A DNA stretch of 64,000 nt from Casuarina equisetifolia (GCA_028551475.1 CM052355.1:26377580-26441579); one strand, 5' to 3'; counted from the first letter of the stretch, positions 48,763 to 64,000 are shown. Numbers and translations: made by a program. The notes: generated by a model not told the origin, from the sequence alone.

Positions 48763-48958
48763 GGTTTGAGTCTATTCTTTCTCATCTGATTAAGGCGTTA
48801 ACTCCACAACCAAAGAAAAAAGTGAGTAAGCAAAGCATGACCTAGAGAAAGTGGAACATCAGTTTGGGACTATTCATTCTCATCTGAGTAAGAGGTTAAC
48901 TCCACAAAAAAAGTACGAAGTGGGTAACCAAAGCATGGCCTAGAGAAAGTGGAACAGC
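48763..48958. repeat. Two-copy tandem duplication, period 98
   Basis: Copies 48763-48860 and 48861-48958 share CTATTC, TTCTCATCTGA, GTTAACTCCACAA, CAAAGCATG and CCTAGAGAAAGTGGAACA, with roughly fifteen differences. Confidence 0.88.
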
Positions 48959-49082
48959 CTTTCTTTGATTCTTACGGCCTAGTGTGACGCTTTGCTATTG
49001 ACCATTTAGATAACGAACATTCGAAGGGTTCGGTGATTTGGACTTTGGAACAGCGTCAGTGGCGAGAGGAGCAATGTTAGAA

Positions 49083-52000
49083 CTTGATTAATTGAGCAAC
49101 AAAATGGTCAATTTGGGCTGTTAATAGATGCCAATAGGGTTTGTTGGGGTGCCTAACCATCATCCATGAGAAAGAGGAAACAAAAATTGTTTTTGAACTC
49201 TGATATTGCTTGAAAAACCTATCATATTATATTATGTGCACAACAATTTTGATAAACAACTGAGAACATTATGCATGCTGGATGTTCGATGGTATGAAAA
49301 TTGTTGAACCATACTATATCTAAGTAAAGAACAAGGAAATGCATAAAACAGAATGGACAAACCGTCTTTATTTGTGTTTAAGAAGTTCAAAAGCAAAATA
49401 ACCACAATTTTCCCAATAAGATGATGGTGAGAAACTTGGGCCCCTAGATTTTGATGGGATCTTAAAATTTGGCGAGTGCAAAAGGTATGAGTACAGATGG
49501 CTTTGCTATGTCCTCCTAGCTTCTCAAGGGAGCATAGAGATAGCATGAACACGAGTGATTTGATACTTTTCCATGCAGTTCATGCGGTGGCCAAGGTACT
49601 ACTCACACCACCCCATTTTAAGCCATTGATTTCTCCCCCACAAACTTTGTGTACCTCACTAATGCTCTTGTTCTGCTCAATCCTCAGATGTTGATAAATA
49701 ATAAATTTAGCAGTGTTCTTCTGTTTTCTTTTGTGAAACTCATTTCCTTTTTTGATCTCTACACGAACTTTATCATCACCAAATTAATTTTTTAGAAATG
49801 CATAATCTTAGTATTAAACGAACATAATATTTTGAAAGTCTATTTTCAAAGTGAGTATTGAGGCTACAGCTTTTAGAACATAATCAAAGCAAGTGTCAGG
49901 GGGACAGCCAGTAAAAGGCACTAGTTTATGTAATGATCACTTCGTTTCAAGGGCACAAAGTCAAACCTTTTTGTTTTCTGCAAGTATGAACTTAAATTGA
50001 TTCTAGGTAAGCAATCTAATAATTAACAATACAAAAACAACAATTATTGAAATGCATAAGAACAATGGTGCAGGCGTAGCAGCTCTGTCATGAAATAGGA
50101 CACCAACTATGATCTATTCCTGAACAATTTGAGCAAACCTTTTTTCTTTGTGAAATTGTTTTGTTACTTTCAAATTCTTTGTACCATGGAAGTAGGACAT
50201 AATTGATGAATTAGAGCACAAATAGGGCTGCAACATTCCAATAACAACTCGCAGTGTTTACATAATATAAAACATTAAAGTGACTCAAAAATCCAACAAC
50301 TGTTACTGCAATCCTAGTTTTCAGCTTTCCAAACTAGAAGGGCAGGCTTTGGTAGCTTTCAAATTACGAACCTAGCTCTATCATAACTTTTCCAACATTA
50401 GAGCTTGTGAACAGAGAGCCCAAGCACTCCAAAAAGGTCTCAATTCCATGGTAGATTTTGAACTTGGAATTAATCTTGCCTTCTTTCAAGTAGCCAATCA
50501 TTTCTTCACTAAAATCCGCAAAACGATCCAAATGCATACCCATCATAAATCCCTCTATCCGTACCTCCTTACCTACAATATTTAGAAGATTTCTTACTCC
50601 TTCCCTCTCTGTCCAGACCTGCATCAAGCAAACAAGCAAGCAACTTTAGTATACATGGGCACCTTTGAATTAAATGTGCATGTAAGTATGCAAAAAAGGG
50701 GCATACATGTATAGGTAAAGGAATATGATAGCATCAATGTTGTTATATCTAGATGATTCACCTTATCATATTGAGATATCATACCACAGACCACAATCCG
50801 TGCTCGTGTATTGACATGGTTGATGACAGCCTCAAGCATCTTACCACCAACATTGTCTAAATAAACATCGATGCCATCAGGGAAGTACCTATAACATGAA
50901 GATACAAGTTACTGTCCCAAAATATGATGATGTGCTTGTCTAATTACACCAGTTGTTTGCTAATAATAAGATCAAACTTCATAAGTAAACATCTCTCAAC
51001 TTCTTCATATGGTATCACTTAAGGTGCAAAATATACACAATAATTACTTGCTTAAAGCAGCATCTAGATCCGTTTCTTTATGGTAATTGAACGCATCATC
51101 ATAGCCAAATTCATCCTTTATGAGCTTCACCTAGGATTCACAAATAATAACATTATGTCAACATAAGAAAATGGTAAGAACATACAATGCATAAAGTAAT
51201 AGATCATGTGAAGATATGATTTATGCAATATGTTTATTCCCTAATGTGCAATGTACGAGAGTTTCGTGAATCTGTGATTTACACATGCCACCAGTCAGCT
51301 TTAAACCACATAGCACTTCATTACCATTGCATTCAAAATTATATGTCACTTCCTCCTCTAACCACAGTATTTCGACTTTCCTTTTTCTTTCTTAGTAGGT
51401 CTTCATTAGTAATAGCCCATGAATTTTGTAAGGTTATGGCCAAACTTCGAAAGCACTAGGAAGTTCGTGTGTATGCTGGAAGTTGGAGCATAATGCACAA
51501 GTTCTTTAAGAAATAGGTCAAAAATATAAATAGACTAAACATCAGGTTTGCAAGTATAATAAAACGTAATAGTTCCAATATAGAGAACCCATACAAAAGT
51601 TCCCAAAAGAAAAAACAATTAAATGATTAGAATTTATTGCATTGTTAACCAATATTTTGTCGTTTCGATAATTTTGTCGTATTTGAACTACATCATGCTC
51701 GCAGCTTTCTCTAGATTTTGTAAGCTCTTATCTAGTCAACACCATTAATTCCAAACTCCAATCACTTCTTTTTCTTTTGTGTCAAGTACAGTAAGTTTTA
51801 TTTAATTCTCTACCATATCCCCACCATGACAACCAAGAAAGTACATGGAATACATTCTAAAAGGCAAGTACAACTACCTTCCATCTTTTCTCTGTATACC
51901 AAAATTGGTGCTTCTTAGCTGCATTCCATATTTGGCTACTTGGTTACAAAAACTCACCCCTTTTTTTCGGTTCTTTTATGAGTGACATGGAACCTAATTA

Positions 52001-52515
52001 CTAAGATAAACTAGTAAAGTACTTGAATGGCACAAGAGTGTCCCTCTTGCTCCCTTATTTGGTTGTGGCAATCAAATATCTAAGGATAGTAATTGAAAAG
52101 CTTCAATGTGATAAAAGCAATTCAGTACTTGCTTTCAAGGGAAGTTGTTGCTAAGAGTGGTACTAAGACAGCAAGATATTTTGGCTTTAACCTTCATATA
52201 AGAAAAACTTACAACCCAATTACTTAGCTGCGCAGCAGCAAGATCCCTGGAATAAGCAGGAAGCTGAATATTGATGTATCTGTAATTTTTTTTAATTGGT
52301 TGTCACTTGACCACAATGACAGAAAGCAAAATTTTACAAGTTCTTCAAAATAAATTCATACTGGCATGTGGAATTGTGAATTCTTTCTTGGACTCAAAAT
52401 CCGAAAGGAGTCAATGACCAATATACTCCCACAGCAAAGTTTAGGCCCAATGTTAGACAAATTAGGAAGGTAGGTTTTGTGTTGTCATTTCAAAAGCCCC
52501 ACTACTCTCGTCCCT
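49083..52515. repeat. Left copy of a segmental duplication containing the reductase 3' half
   Basis: From about 49083 (ACTTGATTAATTGAG) the sequence aligns with the window from about 60367 onward, through the 3' flank, the last three exons and introns of the reductase, to the end of the window (52515 corresponds to about 63975). The two copies are direct repeats about 11.0-11.4 kb apart, the offset drifting with indels. Introns and flanks are diverged but alignable by eye. Confidence 0.9.
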
Positions 52516-53843
52516 TTTAACATCCCCACCTTATTTCCACCATATTTTGAAATGGTGAACTTATGATTTTTCCACACTATCAACGACCCCATAGCCACGG
52601 TAAAAAGACTCAAAAAGATCTCGTCATTCACACGCCCTTATCTCCTTGGATTGGTTGCAGATAGGTTGCAAAGTTTTCTTCAGTTTTCATGAAAAGGTAG
52701 ACACACACAACAAGAGGGAGAATGGGCGAGAGGAAATGGGGGCTGAGTGACAAAATAGTCACATCTAGGAATCACACTGTTAAGTACCAAAACAAAGTGA
52801 AAAATGTAAAAGGAAACAGAAAAGCATTTGGATTGCCTCTGGTATTGCATGATTAAATCATTCATCCAAAGGATCAATGCTTTAGTACTCATATCCAGAG
52901 AATCCCAAACCAATCTGAATTATATTCACTATTAAACTTTCATGGTTTGCATCACATACCTTCTCATCCGACCCGGTGCTTCCAACAACCCTGCAACCTT
53001 TGAGCTTAGCCAACTGCCCGGCATACATTCCGACGGCTCCTGCCGCTGCTGAAATAAACACAATTGACCCCGGCTTTAATTCCCCTATGACCTCTATTCC
53101 CACCCACGCTGCAAAGCCTGGCAACCCTGTACCGCATACAGACCATATCTCAAATCTCATCACCAACAAGAAAGAAAGAAATTAAGAGAAAAAGAAAAGA
53201 AACCCAGAAGTAAATATTACCCAGGGAACCGAGATAATCCGGCAGCGGAATCCCAGGTGCGGGATCAAGCTTCCGTAAACCCGAATCCGATGGGACTACA
53301 TAGTGCTCAGCAAGCGGAGCGTAAATACTAATGACGGTATCACCCTCCTTATAATTACTATCCTTTGACTGAACTACTCTTCCAATAGCAACTGCAGATA
53401 TCACCTGCGAATTTCATACAGATTGGTAAGCCCTCGTGTCGTGGGAACATTATAACAGGAACTCTTACGTTGTTCTCAAGATATGATGTCTACGATTCTC
53501 GTAACAATTTTTGTTTCGTTGACGAAGATAATACACATGATGGTGGCTTCCTTTTTATGCATGCATGTTCATGTGACGATATTTCATGTACCTCGTCCAG
53601 TTTGTACTGAGGCAGGTAAAGCCCAACTTCGAGACCGGACATTCTGGTACGTTGATAGGGATCTACCGAGAGGAAGAGGTTCTGGACGAGGAGATGGCGA
53701 TCCGGGATCGCATCAACGGCCAGTGGTAATTGGACAGTCCGGAGTTTGAGATGATCGGAAGTTGGAACACCTTCCGGTACATGGGCCGCCATGTACCATT
53801 CTCTGCTCCACACCACAGGCTGCTGTTCACCGTTGGCGGCCAT
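50364..53843 (-). CDS. NADPH-dependent 2-alkenal/double-bond reductase, 6 exons
   Basis: A zinc-independent medium-chain reductase of the leukotriene B4 dehydrogenase/2-alkenal reductase type. It reduces alpha,beta-unsaturated carbonyl double bonds with NADPH in the cytosol, in aldehyde detoxification or phenylpropanoid side-chain reduction. Exons are 53843-53592, 53404-53221, 53126-52960, 51130-51048, 50888-50762 and 50618-50364. They total 1,068 bases, all introns are GT-AG and in phase, and they give 355 residues. Family blocks are VQNLFLSVDPYQRTRMSG, YLGSLGLPGFAAWVGIEVIG, the cofactor-binding [58 protein letters not shown] and the C-terminal FTSSNVGKVMIELGS. The start (MAANGEQQ) is chosen by fit to the family. 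The frame is open further upstream to 54116, but that part is made of the DNA repeats at 53973-54160. A tandem duplicate follows at 61381. The exact substrate cannot be told. Confidence 0.93.
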
Positions 53844-53972
53844 TTTCTCACTCGTCTGGGTTGGATTGCTGAAGAGAGGTTTGTGCTCTAAAATAAAATG
53901 GGAGTCGGTTATACGCTCACAATCGGCGTCTGATGCGGACTCCTTTATTGATCGAGAAATAGAACGCGGACG

Positions 53973-54160
53973 TTTTGGTTGGACGATTTCGACCGAGAAA
54001 GAACGCGGATCTTTTGGTTGGACGATTTCATCGTAATCAAACCTCCACAAATGCTTAATCAGAAGACCCAAAAATAGAGGTACCATGTTTTGGTTGGACG
54101 ATTTCATAGCAATCAAACCGCCAGAAATGCTTGATCAATAGACCCCCAAAAGTAGAGGAT
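53973..54160. repeat. Short tandem repeats just upstream of the reductase gene
   Basis: TTTTGGTTGGACGATTT occurs at 53973, 54012 and 54088. The first two sit in a 39-base repeat (each preceded by AGAACGCGGA). The last two head a 76-base tandem duplication (54012-54087 and 54088-54160) that shares AATCAAACC, AGAAATGCTT or ACAAATGCTT, and AGTAGAGG or AATAGAGG. Confidence 0.85.
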
Positions 54161-54169
54161 TTTCTAGCC

Positions 54170-55090
54170 AATCCCTTTATTAGAAGAAAAATTACCCCTT
54201 TCCTCTACGTCATCATGGCACATCAGCCTGCCACGTGTTACATACATGCATGAATGGTGGCAATTCACGTAACAAGAAGGAACAAATGAGGGGCAACAGG
54301 GATCAAACAAGTGGCTTGGACAAGGCTAACATGGGGCATGCAGCAACTAAGGAGAAAATGAGTGGCAGCAAGGATTAGACAAATGGCTTGGACAAGGCTA
54401 ACATGGGGCATGCAGCAAGTAAGGAGATGACACTTGTCTACACTCAAGCCAAACAAGATCATGCAGAAAGTGGAAACATGGACGATGGCAAAAATGATAA
54501 GATGGTGGAAGAGACCCCCCATGCCTATTGCATCGTGAACTGCTGGAGATATTTGCTACTTGAAAGTGCGGCACATGATCTGCACAAGTTTTGTATTCCA
54601 AAAGCATGATTGCAGAATCTGTAATTGTGTTTATGGAACAAAGTAGAATCTTAGCAATAGGATTTTGGGTAGATTTGTGGTAATAAGGAAGGTGTATAGG
54701 CATCGTTTTGTAATAGCTCCAGTAGCTAGAACGCACCCGTGAAAGCCTAGTAAGGTAGGGTGGTAGTAATTTAGCCTATAAAGAGGGGAGTATGAAAAGC
54801 AAAAAGGTAGAGAAAAACCTTTGCACTGTTTGTAGTTATGTTCTTAATAGTAAACCAGCTTTCTCTTCCACAATCCTTTGTGTCATTACCTCAATTGACA
54901 AGATTGAGAAGAAGTCACATTTCAACCCCTTGCTACTTAACGATCAGCCTCTAAATAGGCCGGTGACTCAGTCCTATACGAAAGGTCATACCATTACGTT
55001 AGATCACTTCAAACATTGTGTCAACTAGCACAACAACTTCTGCCATGTCAACTATGCTGCATCCGAGACACCTTCGTCATTGTCATAAAC
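54170..55090 (+). mobile_element. Possible LTR-like remnant
   Basis: The stretch has the texture of a gypsy-type LTR read on the plus strand: TGCCACGTGTTAC near 54229, a TATA-like CCTATAAAGAGGGGAGTATG at about 54775, then a typical R/U5-like part (CCTTTGCACTG, GTTCTTAATAGTAAACCAGC). No second copy or flanking duplication was found, so the ends are uncertain. Confidence 0.3.
54292..54435. repeat. Two-copy tandem duplication, period 72
   Basis: Copies 54292-54363 and 54364-54435 share GGCTTGGACAAGGCTAACAT, then GGGGCATGCAGCAA and TAAGGAG, with few differences. Confidence 0.9.
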
Positions 55091-55535
55091 TTTGATTTCA
55101 CAATTCATTCCTGATGACACCAATTCAATACAGTTAAAGAATGGATTTACTCTTCCTTTCACTGTAAAATGTTTTCTTTGTATAACTGTTTGAATTTACC
55201 TATAAATTTAGGGCGAATTGAATAGTTTTATTACTTCTAATTTTATCAAAACATTCTCACATATATTTGGGGTTCTAAAGTTCTTGCTTAGGGGAGAAAT
55301 CGATCTTGATTTGTTTGTGCTTTTGGGGATAATTCAATCTCCCTTATTACCATAAAGTAAGATAGCTGACTCTATTAACAAAACGACCCATTTCTTGATG
55401 CTTCCAGAACTCCCTTATTCCCCTAGGCACGTTACTCCCTTCTTCCTTTACCACATCCCAATTGAGCATTTACAGGAATAGCTAATGCCACAACCTGTAT
55501 CATCCCTCCCCCACTTAAAACTAAACTTTTCCCCA

Positions 55536-56045
55536 AAGGTTAAATTCAGGAAATGTGTCGTCGAATTGTTTGGCATCCTCCCTAGTAGTGTCTTACACCA
55601 ATACACCTTGCTAATGAATGAGGAATTTCACTCACTTCTTTTTAAAGTGTTGCTCCAAAACTGTCTTTGGTTGGGAGGAGAATAAGTTGTCCCTGCCAAG
55701 AAATGTTGGCAATTTCGGTTGAACAGGAGTCAAAGGTCCCAAGACTTTTTAAAGCATAGAAACGTGAAAAATGTTGTGTAACCGAGCTTAAACAATAAGC
55801 TACCTCACCGATCCCCAAGGTTAAATTTTGGTAATTTGTTCTCAAATTGTTTCGCATCCTCCCAAGTAGCTTATGGAACCGATAAACCTTGCCAATGAAT
55901 GAGGGATTCCACTTCTTTGAGATGCCCTACTCCAAAATTGCCGCAGGCTGGGAAGAGAGTGAAAATGTTGGTAATTCTGGTTGAACAAAAGTCAAAGACA
56001 TTTTTAAGCATGGAAACGTAAAACATGTTATGTAACCAAGCTCCT
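55536..56045 (-). repeat. Tandem duplication in the gypsy fragment, period about 268
   Basis: Copies at about 55536-55790 and 55804-56045 share GGTTAAATT, AAATGTGTCG versus AATTTGTTCT, GCATCCTCCC, AATGAATGAGG, GGTTGAACA, GTCAAAG and TAACC(A/G)AGCT. Both encode the segment just after the integrase catalytic core. Confidence 0.75.
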
Positions 56046-56153
56046 TCAAGTAGTTTTAAACGATAACCTACTTTCATCAAATTCTTTGAAGGATTTCAAA
56101 TGGTCCACAATAGAGAGAGGGAAACTTTAAATTCTTACATTCAACTACAAAGA

Positions 56154-56350
56154 TGCTTCGGTAGGGTTACAACTTGAGATAAACAAAGTCCCCAACATCA
56201 AATTTCACATTCTTCCTACCTTAATCATAGTACTTCTTCATTCTATTTTTAGTATACTTCAGTAGGATTATAACTTCAGATAAACAAATCCCCGACATTA
56301 AATTTCATGTTCTTCCTACCTTGATCATAGTACTTCTTCATACCATTTCG
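56154..56350 (-). repeat. Tandem duplication in the gypsy fragment, period about 100
   Basis: Two adjacent copies, each with CTTC(A/G)GTAGG and TAACTT, then AGATAAACAAA and TTCTTCCTACCTT, ending ATCATAGTACTTCTTCAT. It encodes part of the integrase C-terminal domain twice. Confidence 0.85.
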
Positions 56351-57649
56351 AGCCAAACATAATCTATCCTTCAATTCCTTGAGCAACTAATTCCTAGATT
56401 GCATTTTTTTGTCAATCAGTTCAAGGGTTGAAGATCCCAATAAGTAAGATTGCAAGGTAGCTGGAGGCCTCTCGTATATGACCTCATAAGATGACTTATT
56501 CATAGCCCTATGTATGCTAGTGTTGTAGTAAAGCTCAGTCCATTCCTTAGGATGATTAAAAGTAAAGCATCTCATACAAACCTATAAGATTCTATTTACT
56601 ACCTCAAACTACTCATTTGTCTACAAATAATATGTAGGAGAGCAACTGAATTTAGTACCCTAAAGTTCAAATATTTGCTTCCTAAAGGGATTAATGAAAA
56701 TTGGATCGTAGTCGCATATTATACTTTGCAACATCCTATAGAGTTTGAATATATTGTCAAAGTACACTCGTGCCACGCTAACAGTAGCATATAGATGCGA
56801 TAATACTATAAAATGGCTAATTTTAAAAAGTTTATCAACAATTACTATTATCACTTGCCTCCCATTGGAAGTTGGTGTTAAGTTATGTAGCTTAATATAT
56901 TTTTTATAATGATCTAATTAGGCCATTTAACATGCAATACTTCTATAGGCTTCAACTATTCTTTGTTTTGGACCAAGGCATGCAAAAAAAAAAAAAAAAG
57001 GCGTGAATTATATTAGCACTTTAGCCTAGCCCACGGTCTCAAATTTGTCCAACGTGAATCTAGCATGAAGGCATCCAAGAGTTCCAAATTGAAGATGTTT
57101 TGGCCTAGATTTCGTTGCTTCAGCCTAGTCGTGCAGAAACCTACCAGCTAGAACTTGAGCCGAGAGCACATGTCATCATTGTAACAAGAGCGAATAGAAA
57201 AAAGGAACAAATTGCTTGAAAAGGATCAAGAGTAGCCAAAAGTTTTGATATTTTTCCCTTTCTCGTGCAAAACCAAATGAATGTTCTGATCAGAAATCTT
57301 ATCATTCCTGTTGATCCATAACAATTGGATTGTAAATTTCCTAAGAGTCTTAACTTAGCATAGAGTTAGAATAGGAAAATAGTGAAGAAGTAAAAAAGAA
57401 AAAAAAAAGCATAAAGAAAAACAAAGAAAAATTGACAATCCAGTCTTGAGGAAAAGGAAAGAATCAGTTGGATTTCTCACTTCTTTTCTTCATCTTGAAT
57501 TTATATCTTAATGGTTATTAACTTTACTATTGATCTACTTTCTTTGCTATAAGATTATACTCTCGGTAATGATTGTATAAAACCCTAAGTGATTAATGAT
57601 TATATTCTTTTGGGGTTTTCTAATTTGTCCTCCATTGGATAACAATTTA

Positions 57650-60330
57650 TTGTATTCTAACACAAAGTGAATGGCAAAGAGAAGAGAACATGAGAAAAAG
57701 TTTTCTATATTCACTGAAGTGTGTAAACCGAAAGCAATGTAGGTCTATTCATAATAGACCAATTACTCCTACTTTTATAATTCCTATTTCCTAAAATGTA
57801 GATCCAACCATTTATATGACAATGATTCAAATTAACCTAAGGAAAGAATAATAGGGAATAATGACCACAAATCTTCACAAAAAAAAAAAAAAAAACCTTA
57901 AGCCGATAGCATATAAATGTTTAGGATGCCAAGCTTTCTCAATAGATACATATGTTGTCTTTGACATAATGGTTTGGTGAAATTGTCTATAGGTTGCCCT
58001 ACAATCCATATCCCTCTAGTTTGGATAATACCTTCTTAAAGCTTGTCTCTAGTAAAATAGCAATTAATCTTGATATGCTTTATTCTTTCATACACCATTG
58101 AATTTGCAACAAGTTTAAAAGCTACATCATCATCACAAAACAACATATTTGGTCCCTTTATCCTCAATCCTAGATCTTGAAGCAAACCTCGCATCCAAAC
58201 TACTTTGCAAACAACCTTAGGCCATTACCCAATACTCTACCGTAACTAAAGATAGTGATACAGTTGACTATTTCTTTGTCTTCCATGATAGCACGAAATC
58301 TCCTAGCTTTATACAAAAATCAATAATGCACCTCTTGATCATTGGAAAATTTAAGTAATCAATATAACAATAAGTTCGCATCTTTTTAAGTTATACTTTC
58401 AAGATAAAGGTATTCCTAATCCTAAATATTTTTTCAAATACTTGACTACTTTTAAGGTGGCCTTCACATGTGATTGTTTTGGATCTTACATGAATTGGCT
58501 CAAAGTCTGTGTAATATAGTTGATATTTGGTCTAGTCATTGCAAGAAAATTAAGTTTTCCCACAAGTTGTTGATAGCTCGATGGGTCTTTAAGCACAAGG
58601 TCTTCATCCAATAGTGACATCCCACATCACATTTAATTGTCATCAACTTAGAATTTTATTTAATTAGGATGGTAACTTGTTTACATCTTGATAACCCTAA
58701 CTTAAAGATGATTTCTAAAACAAACTTGCATTGGCTTATACAAATACCCTTTTTGGAGTGTGTTATTTCAATACCAAGGAAATACTTGAGTATGCTCAAA
58801 TCTTTAATGTGGAACATGGAATGCAAATATGTTTTGAAATCGTTGATGGCAATTTCTTCATTGCCTATAATAAATATGTCATTCATATAAATCAATAAAT
58901 AAATAGATGATGTACATGATGTCTAGGTGAAGAAGGCATAATCATATTGGGATTGTTGAAAGTGTGTGATGATGAAGGCCTTAGTAAATTTGGCATACCA
59001 CTACTGAGAAGCATGTTTAAGATCATACAAGGATTTACAAAGCTTGCTTGATCCTCCCCTTGGTTACATAATCTATGTAAAAGGTCCATATAGATTTCTT
59101 CTTTTAAATCACCATAAAAAAAAAAGTATTGTTAACATCCATCTACTAAAGAAACCAATCATGGATAATAGCAATGGCAAGCAAGGAATGAATCATGACA
59201 CATTTTGCAACTAGGAAAAAAGTCTCCACATAGTCAAAATTGAGGCATTGTGTAAAGCCCTTAGCTTTAGAATGCTCAACAAATCCATATGCCATATATT
59301 TGACTATATAAACTCATTTGTAGCCAATAGGCTTCCAATGGAATGGTTAGGACACAATATCATGTTCCAGAATAGAACACTTCAAGATAGATATCCAAGA
59401 GAAAGGATATGAAGGACATTGTCTTACATTAGAAAGACAAGTGAAAGGTCTTGGGTTTATAAAGGTCTAGGTAACTTTACCTAATAAATTAGTCTTTTGG
59501 GTTAGAATTCCATACTCGTAACAAAGTGATATCAGAGACAACCCATGACCTATTTCAAATGTCAAGTTTCAAATGTCAAGTGCCTAAAGGTGAGTAGGTA
59601 AGGAGTACCCAACTATTGAAGAGGATGATAGTCACGTTGAATGTACATGGCCACATCAAAGGCAATGTGAATTTAGGTGGGGGGAAATTTCTTATTCTAA
59701 AATGAAATACTCCAAGAGAGACATATCCAAAAGAGGGGATATGAAAGACATTGTCCCACATTGAAAAGGCAAGTGGGAGGTCTTGGGTTTATAAAAGTCT
59801 AGGTAACTCTACCTAATAGACTAGTCTTTTTGGTTAAAATTCACAGCCCATAACAACAAGCTTCGAAATTGTTCCTGGTAAAGGCAAGAATCTTAGCCTC
59901 CATGGCCTATTGCCAACAAAGATCCGTAGTTGACTCATAGTATGATGAGGGCTCTTATTCCTTAGAGATAAGGTAGCAAAAATGGTCAAGCAAAATGTGA
60001 ATAATGCTAGCCTAAGTAGTAGTAGGATAATGAGTACTAGAAAAGCCTAAGTCAAAGTAGGTATAATCCTTAGTCCAAGTGGAAAGCCATGTCATGCACT
60101 CAAAGCAATAGGGAGGCACAAATAGGGCCATGTAAGAAACAATGGCCAAAGAATTTCCAAGAGGAGTCAAAGAGATCTCCACAAATGAAGGAGCTAAAAA
60201 GGCAAGCACTAGAGGAAAGGATGCTATAAGGGGTAGGTCCAAGACAAAGGCATGAGGCAAAGAAATAGAAAATCAATTTACTTGCATCATTATTGGCTCA
60301 CTAAAAGACTTCCTATATGGTTTCTACACT
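57650..60330 (-). mobile_element. Second degenerate Ty1/copia fragment (RT-RNase H), interrupted by a TRIM
   Basis: On the minus strand the order is: start of the RT region at about 59990-59860 (EPSSYYESTTDLCW, AMEAKILAL), then an insertion (59363-59855), then RT resumes (KPIGYK, MDVNNTFFYGDL, IYMNDIFIIGNEE, HIKDLSILKYFLGIE). RNase H follows at about 58330-58130 (FVLSWKTKK). The YVDD box reads YMND. DNA at about 57890-57650 has the texture of a copia LTR. No gag or integrase is present. The element is cut off at about 60330 where the duplicated reductase flank begins. Confidence 0.85.
59363..59855 (+). mobile_element. TRIM-like mini-LTR retrotransposon nested in the copia RT
   Basis: Two direct repeats of about 161 bases (59363-59523) and 166 bases (59690-59855) share AGAGAAAGGATATGAA or variants, GGACATTGTC or GACATTGTC, GGTCTTGGGTTTATAAA, GTCTAGGTAACT, TACCTAATA and TAGTCTTTT. 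Both end near CATAACA or CGTAACA. Directly after the first is TGATATCAGAGA (59527), a one-mismatch match to the primer-site core TGGTATCAGAG. Directly before the second is the polypurine tract GGTGGGGGGAAA (about 59676). The internal part is only about 166 bases and has no coding capacity. Copia RT homology resumes on both sides, showing that it is an insertion. I could not confirm a target-site duplication. Confidence 0.72.
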
Positions 60331-60366
60331 AAGTTTGTTTTTATTATTATCTTTGGCCTTACAAAG

Positions 60367-64000
<3,634 letters not shown>

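Larger units (their letters stand above)
55480..56960 (-). mobile_element. Ty3/gypsy integrase fragment, degenerate
   Basis: Minus-strand frames read through the second half of a gypsy integrase. The core at about 56854-56660 shows VDKLFKISHFIVLSH and SIICDYDPIFINPF. The 56575-56387 segment shows PKEWTELYYNTSIHRAMNKS and YEVIYERPPATL. Downstream, about 56350-56150 encodes MKKYYDQGRKNMKFNVGDLF, the integrase C-terminal domain. About 56080-55640 encodes LKLLEGAWLHNMFYVSMLK and a partly duplicated copy. There are stops and shifts throughout. No gypsy reverse transcriptase or gag is seen. A purine-rich GTGGGGGAGGGATG tract on the minus strand near 55500 may be its polypurine tract. Confidence 0.8.

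Overview
This window looks like nuclear DNA of a flowering plant, probably a woody eudicot. Genes are split by introns, intergenic DNA is AT-rich and full of decayed retrotransposons, and four recognisable plant nuclear genes are present. There is no CRISPR array, operon, phage or bacterial-type system, and I found no convincing RNA gene.

Layout. 0-9 kb: a broken fragment of 5'-adenylylsulfate (APS) reductase on the minus strand (about 1.06-1.58 kb), a possible three-exon minus-strand gene (2.5-3.5 kb), and a diverged direct repeat whose two copies sit at the left edge and at 7.25 kb. 9.2-16.2 kb: an 11-exon minus-strand arogenate/prephenate dehydratase gene whose reading frame I reconstructed exon by exon (399 residues). 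16-19 kb: AT-rich DNA with small tandem duplications. 21.8-26.6 kb: one degenerate Ty1/copia retrotransposon on the minus strand (gag, GAG-pre-integrase, integrase, reverse transcriptase and RNase H can all be recognised). 27-39 kb: mostly non-genic, with an orphan exon-like segment (28.0-28.15 kb), a LINE ORF1-like fragment (34.5-34.9 kb) and several local duplications.

39.8-41.2 kb: an intact single-exon chloroplast site-2 protease (M50, ARASP/EGY-related). 45.3-47.85 kb: a three-exon GAMYB-like R2R3-MYB gene (522 residues) with a near-complete miR159 target site in frame and four long (TC)n tracts around its 5' leader and first intron. 50.4-53.8 kb: a six-exon minus-strand NADPH-dependent 2-alkenal/double-bond reductase (355 residues). 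61.4-62.1 kb: the last three exons of a tandem duplicate of that gene, whose first exons lie beyond the right edge. The duplication unit is at least 3.4 kb. The two copies are separated by about 6 kb that holds a Ty3/gypsy integrase fragment, a second copia fragment, and a roughly 490-bp TRIM-like element nested inside the copia reverse transcriptase.

The genes are not a functional cluster. They cover plastid amino-acid biosynthesis, plastid proteolysis, reproductive or GA-linked transcription control and detoxification or phenylpropanoid reduction, and the links between them are only positional. I found no new multi-gene system. The best leads are the dehydratase with substitutions at family-conserved positions, the nested TRIM, the gypsy/copia/TRIM nest between the tandem reductases, and an unusual number of two-copy local tandem duplications, several of them inside decayed retroelement coding DNA.
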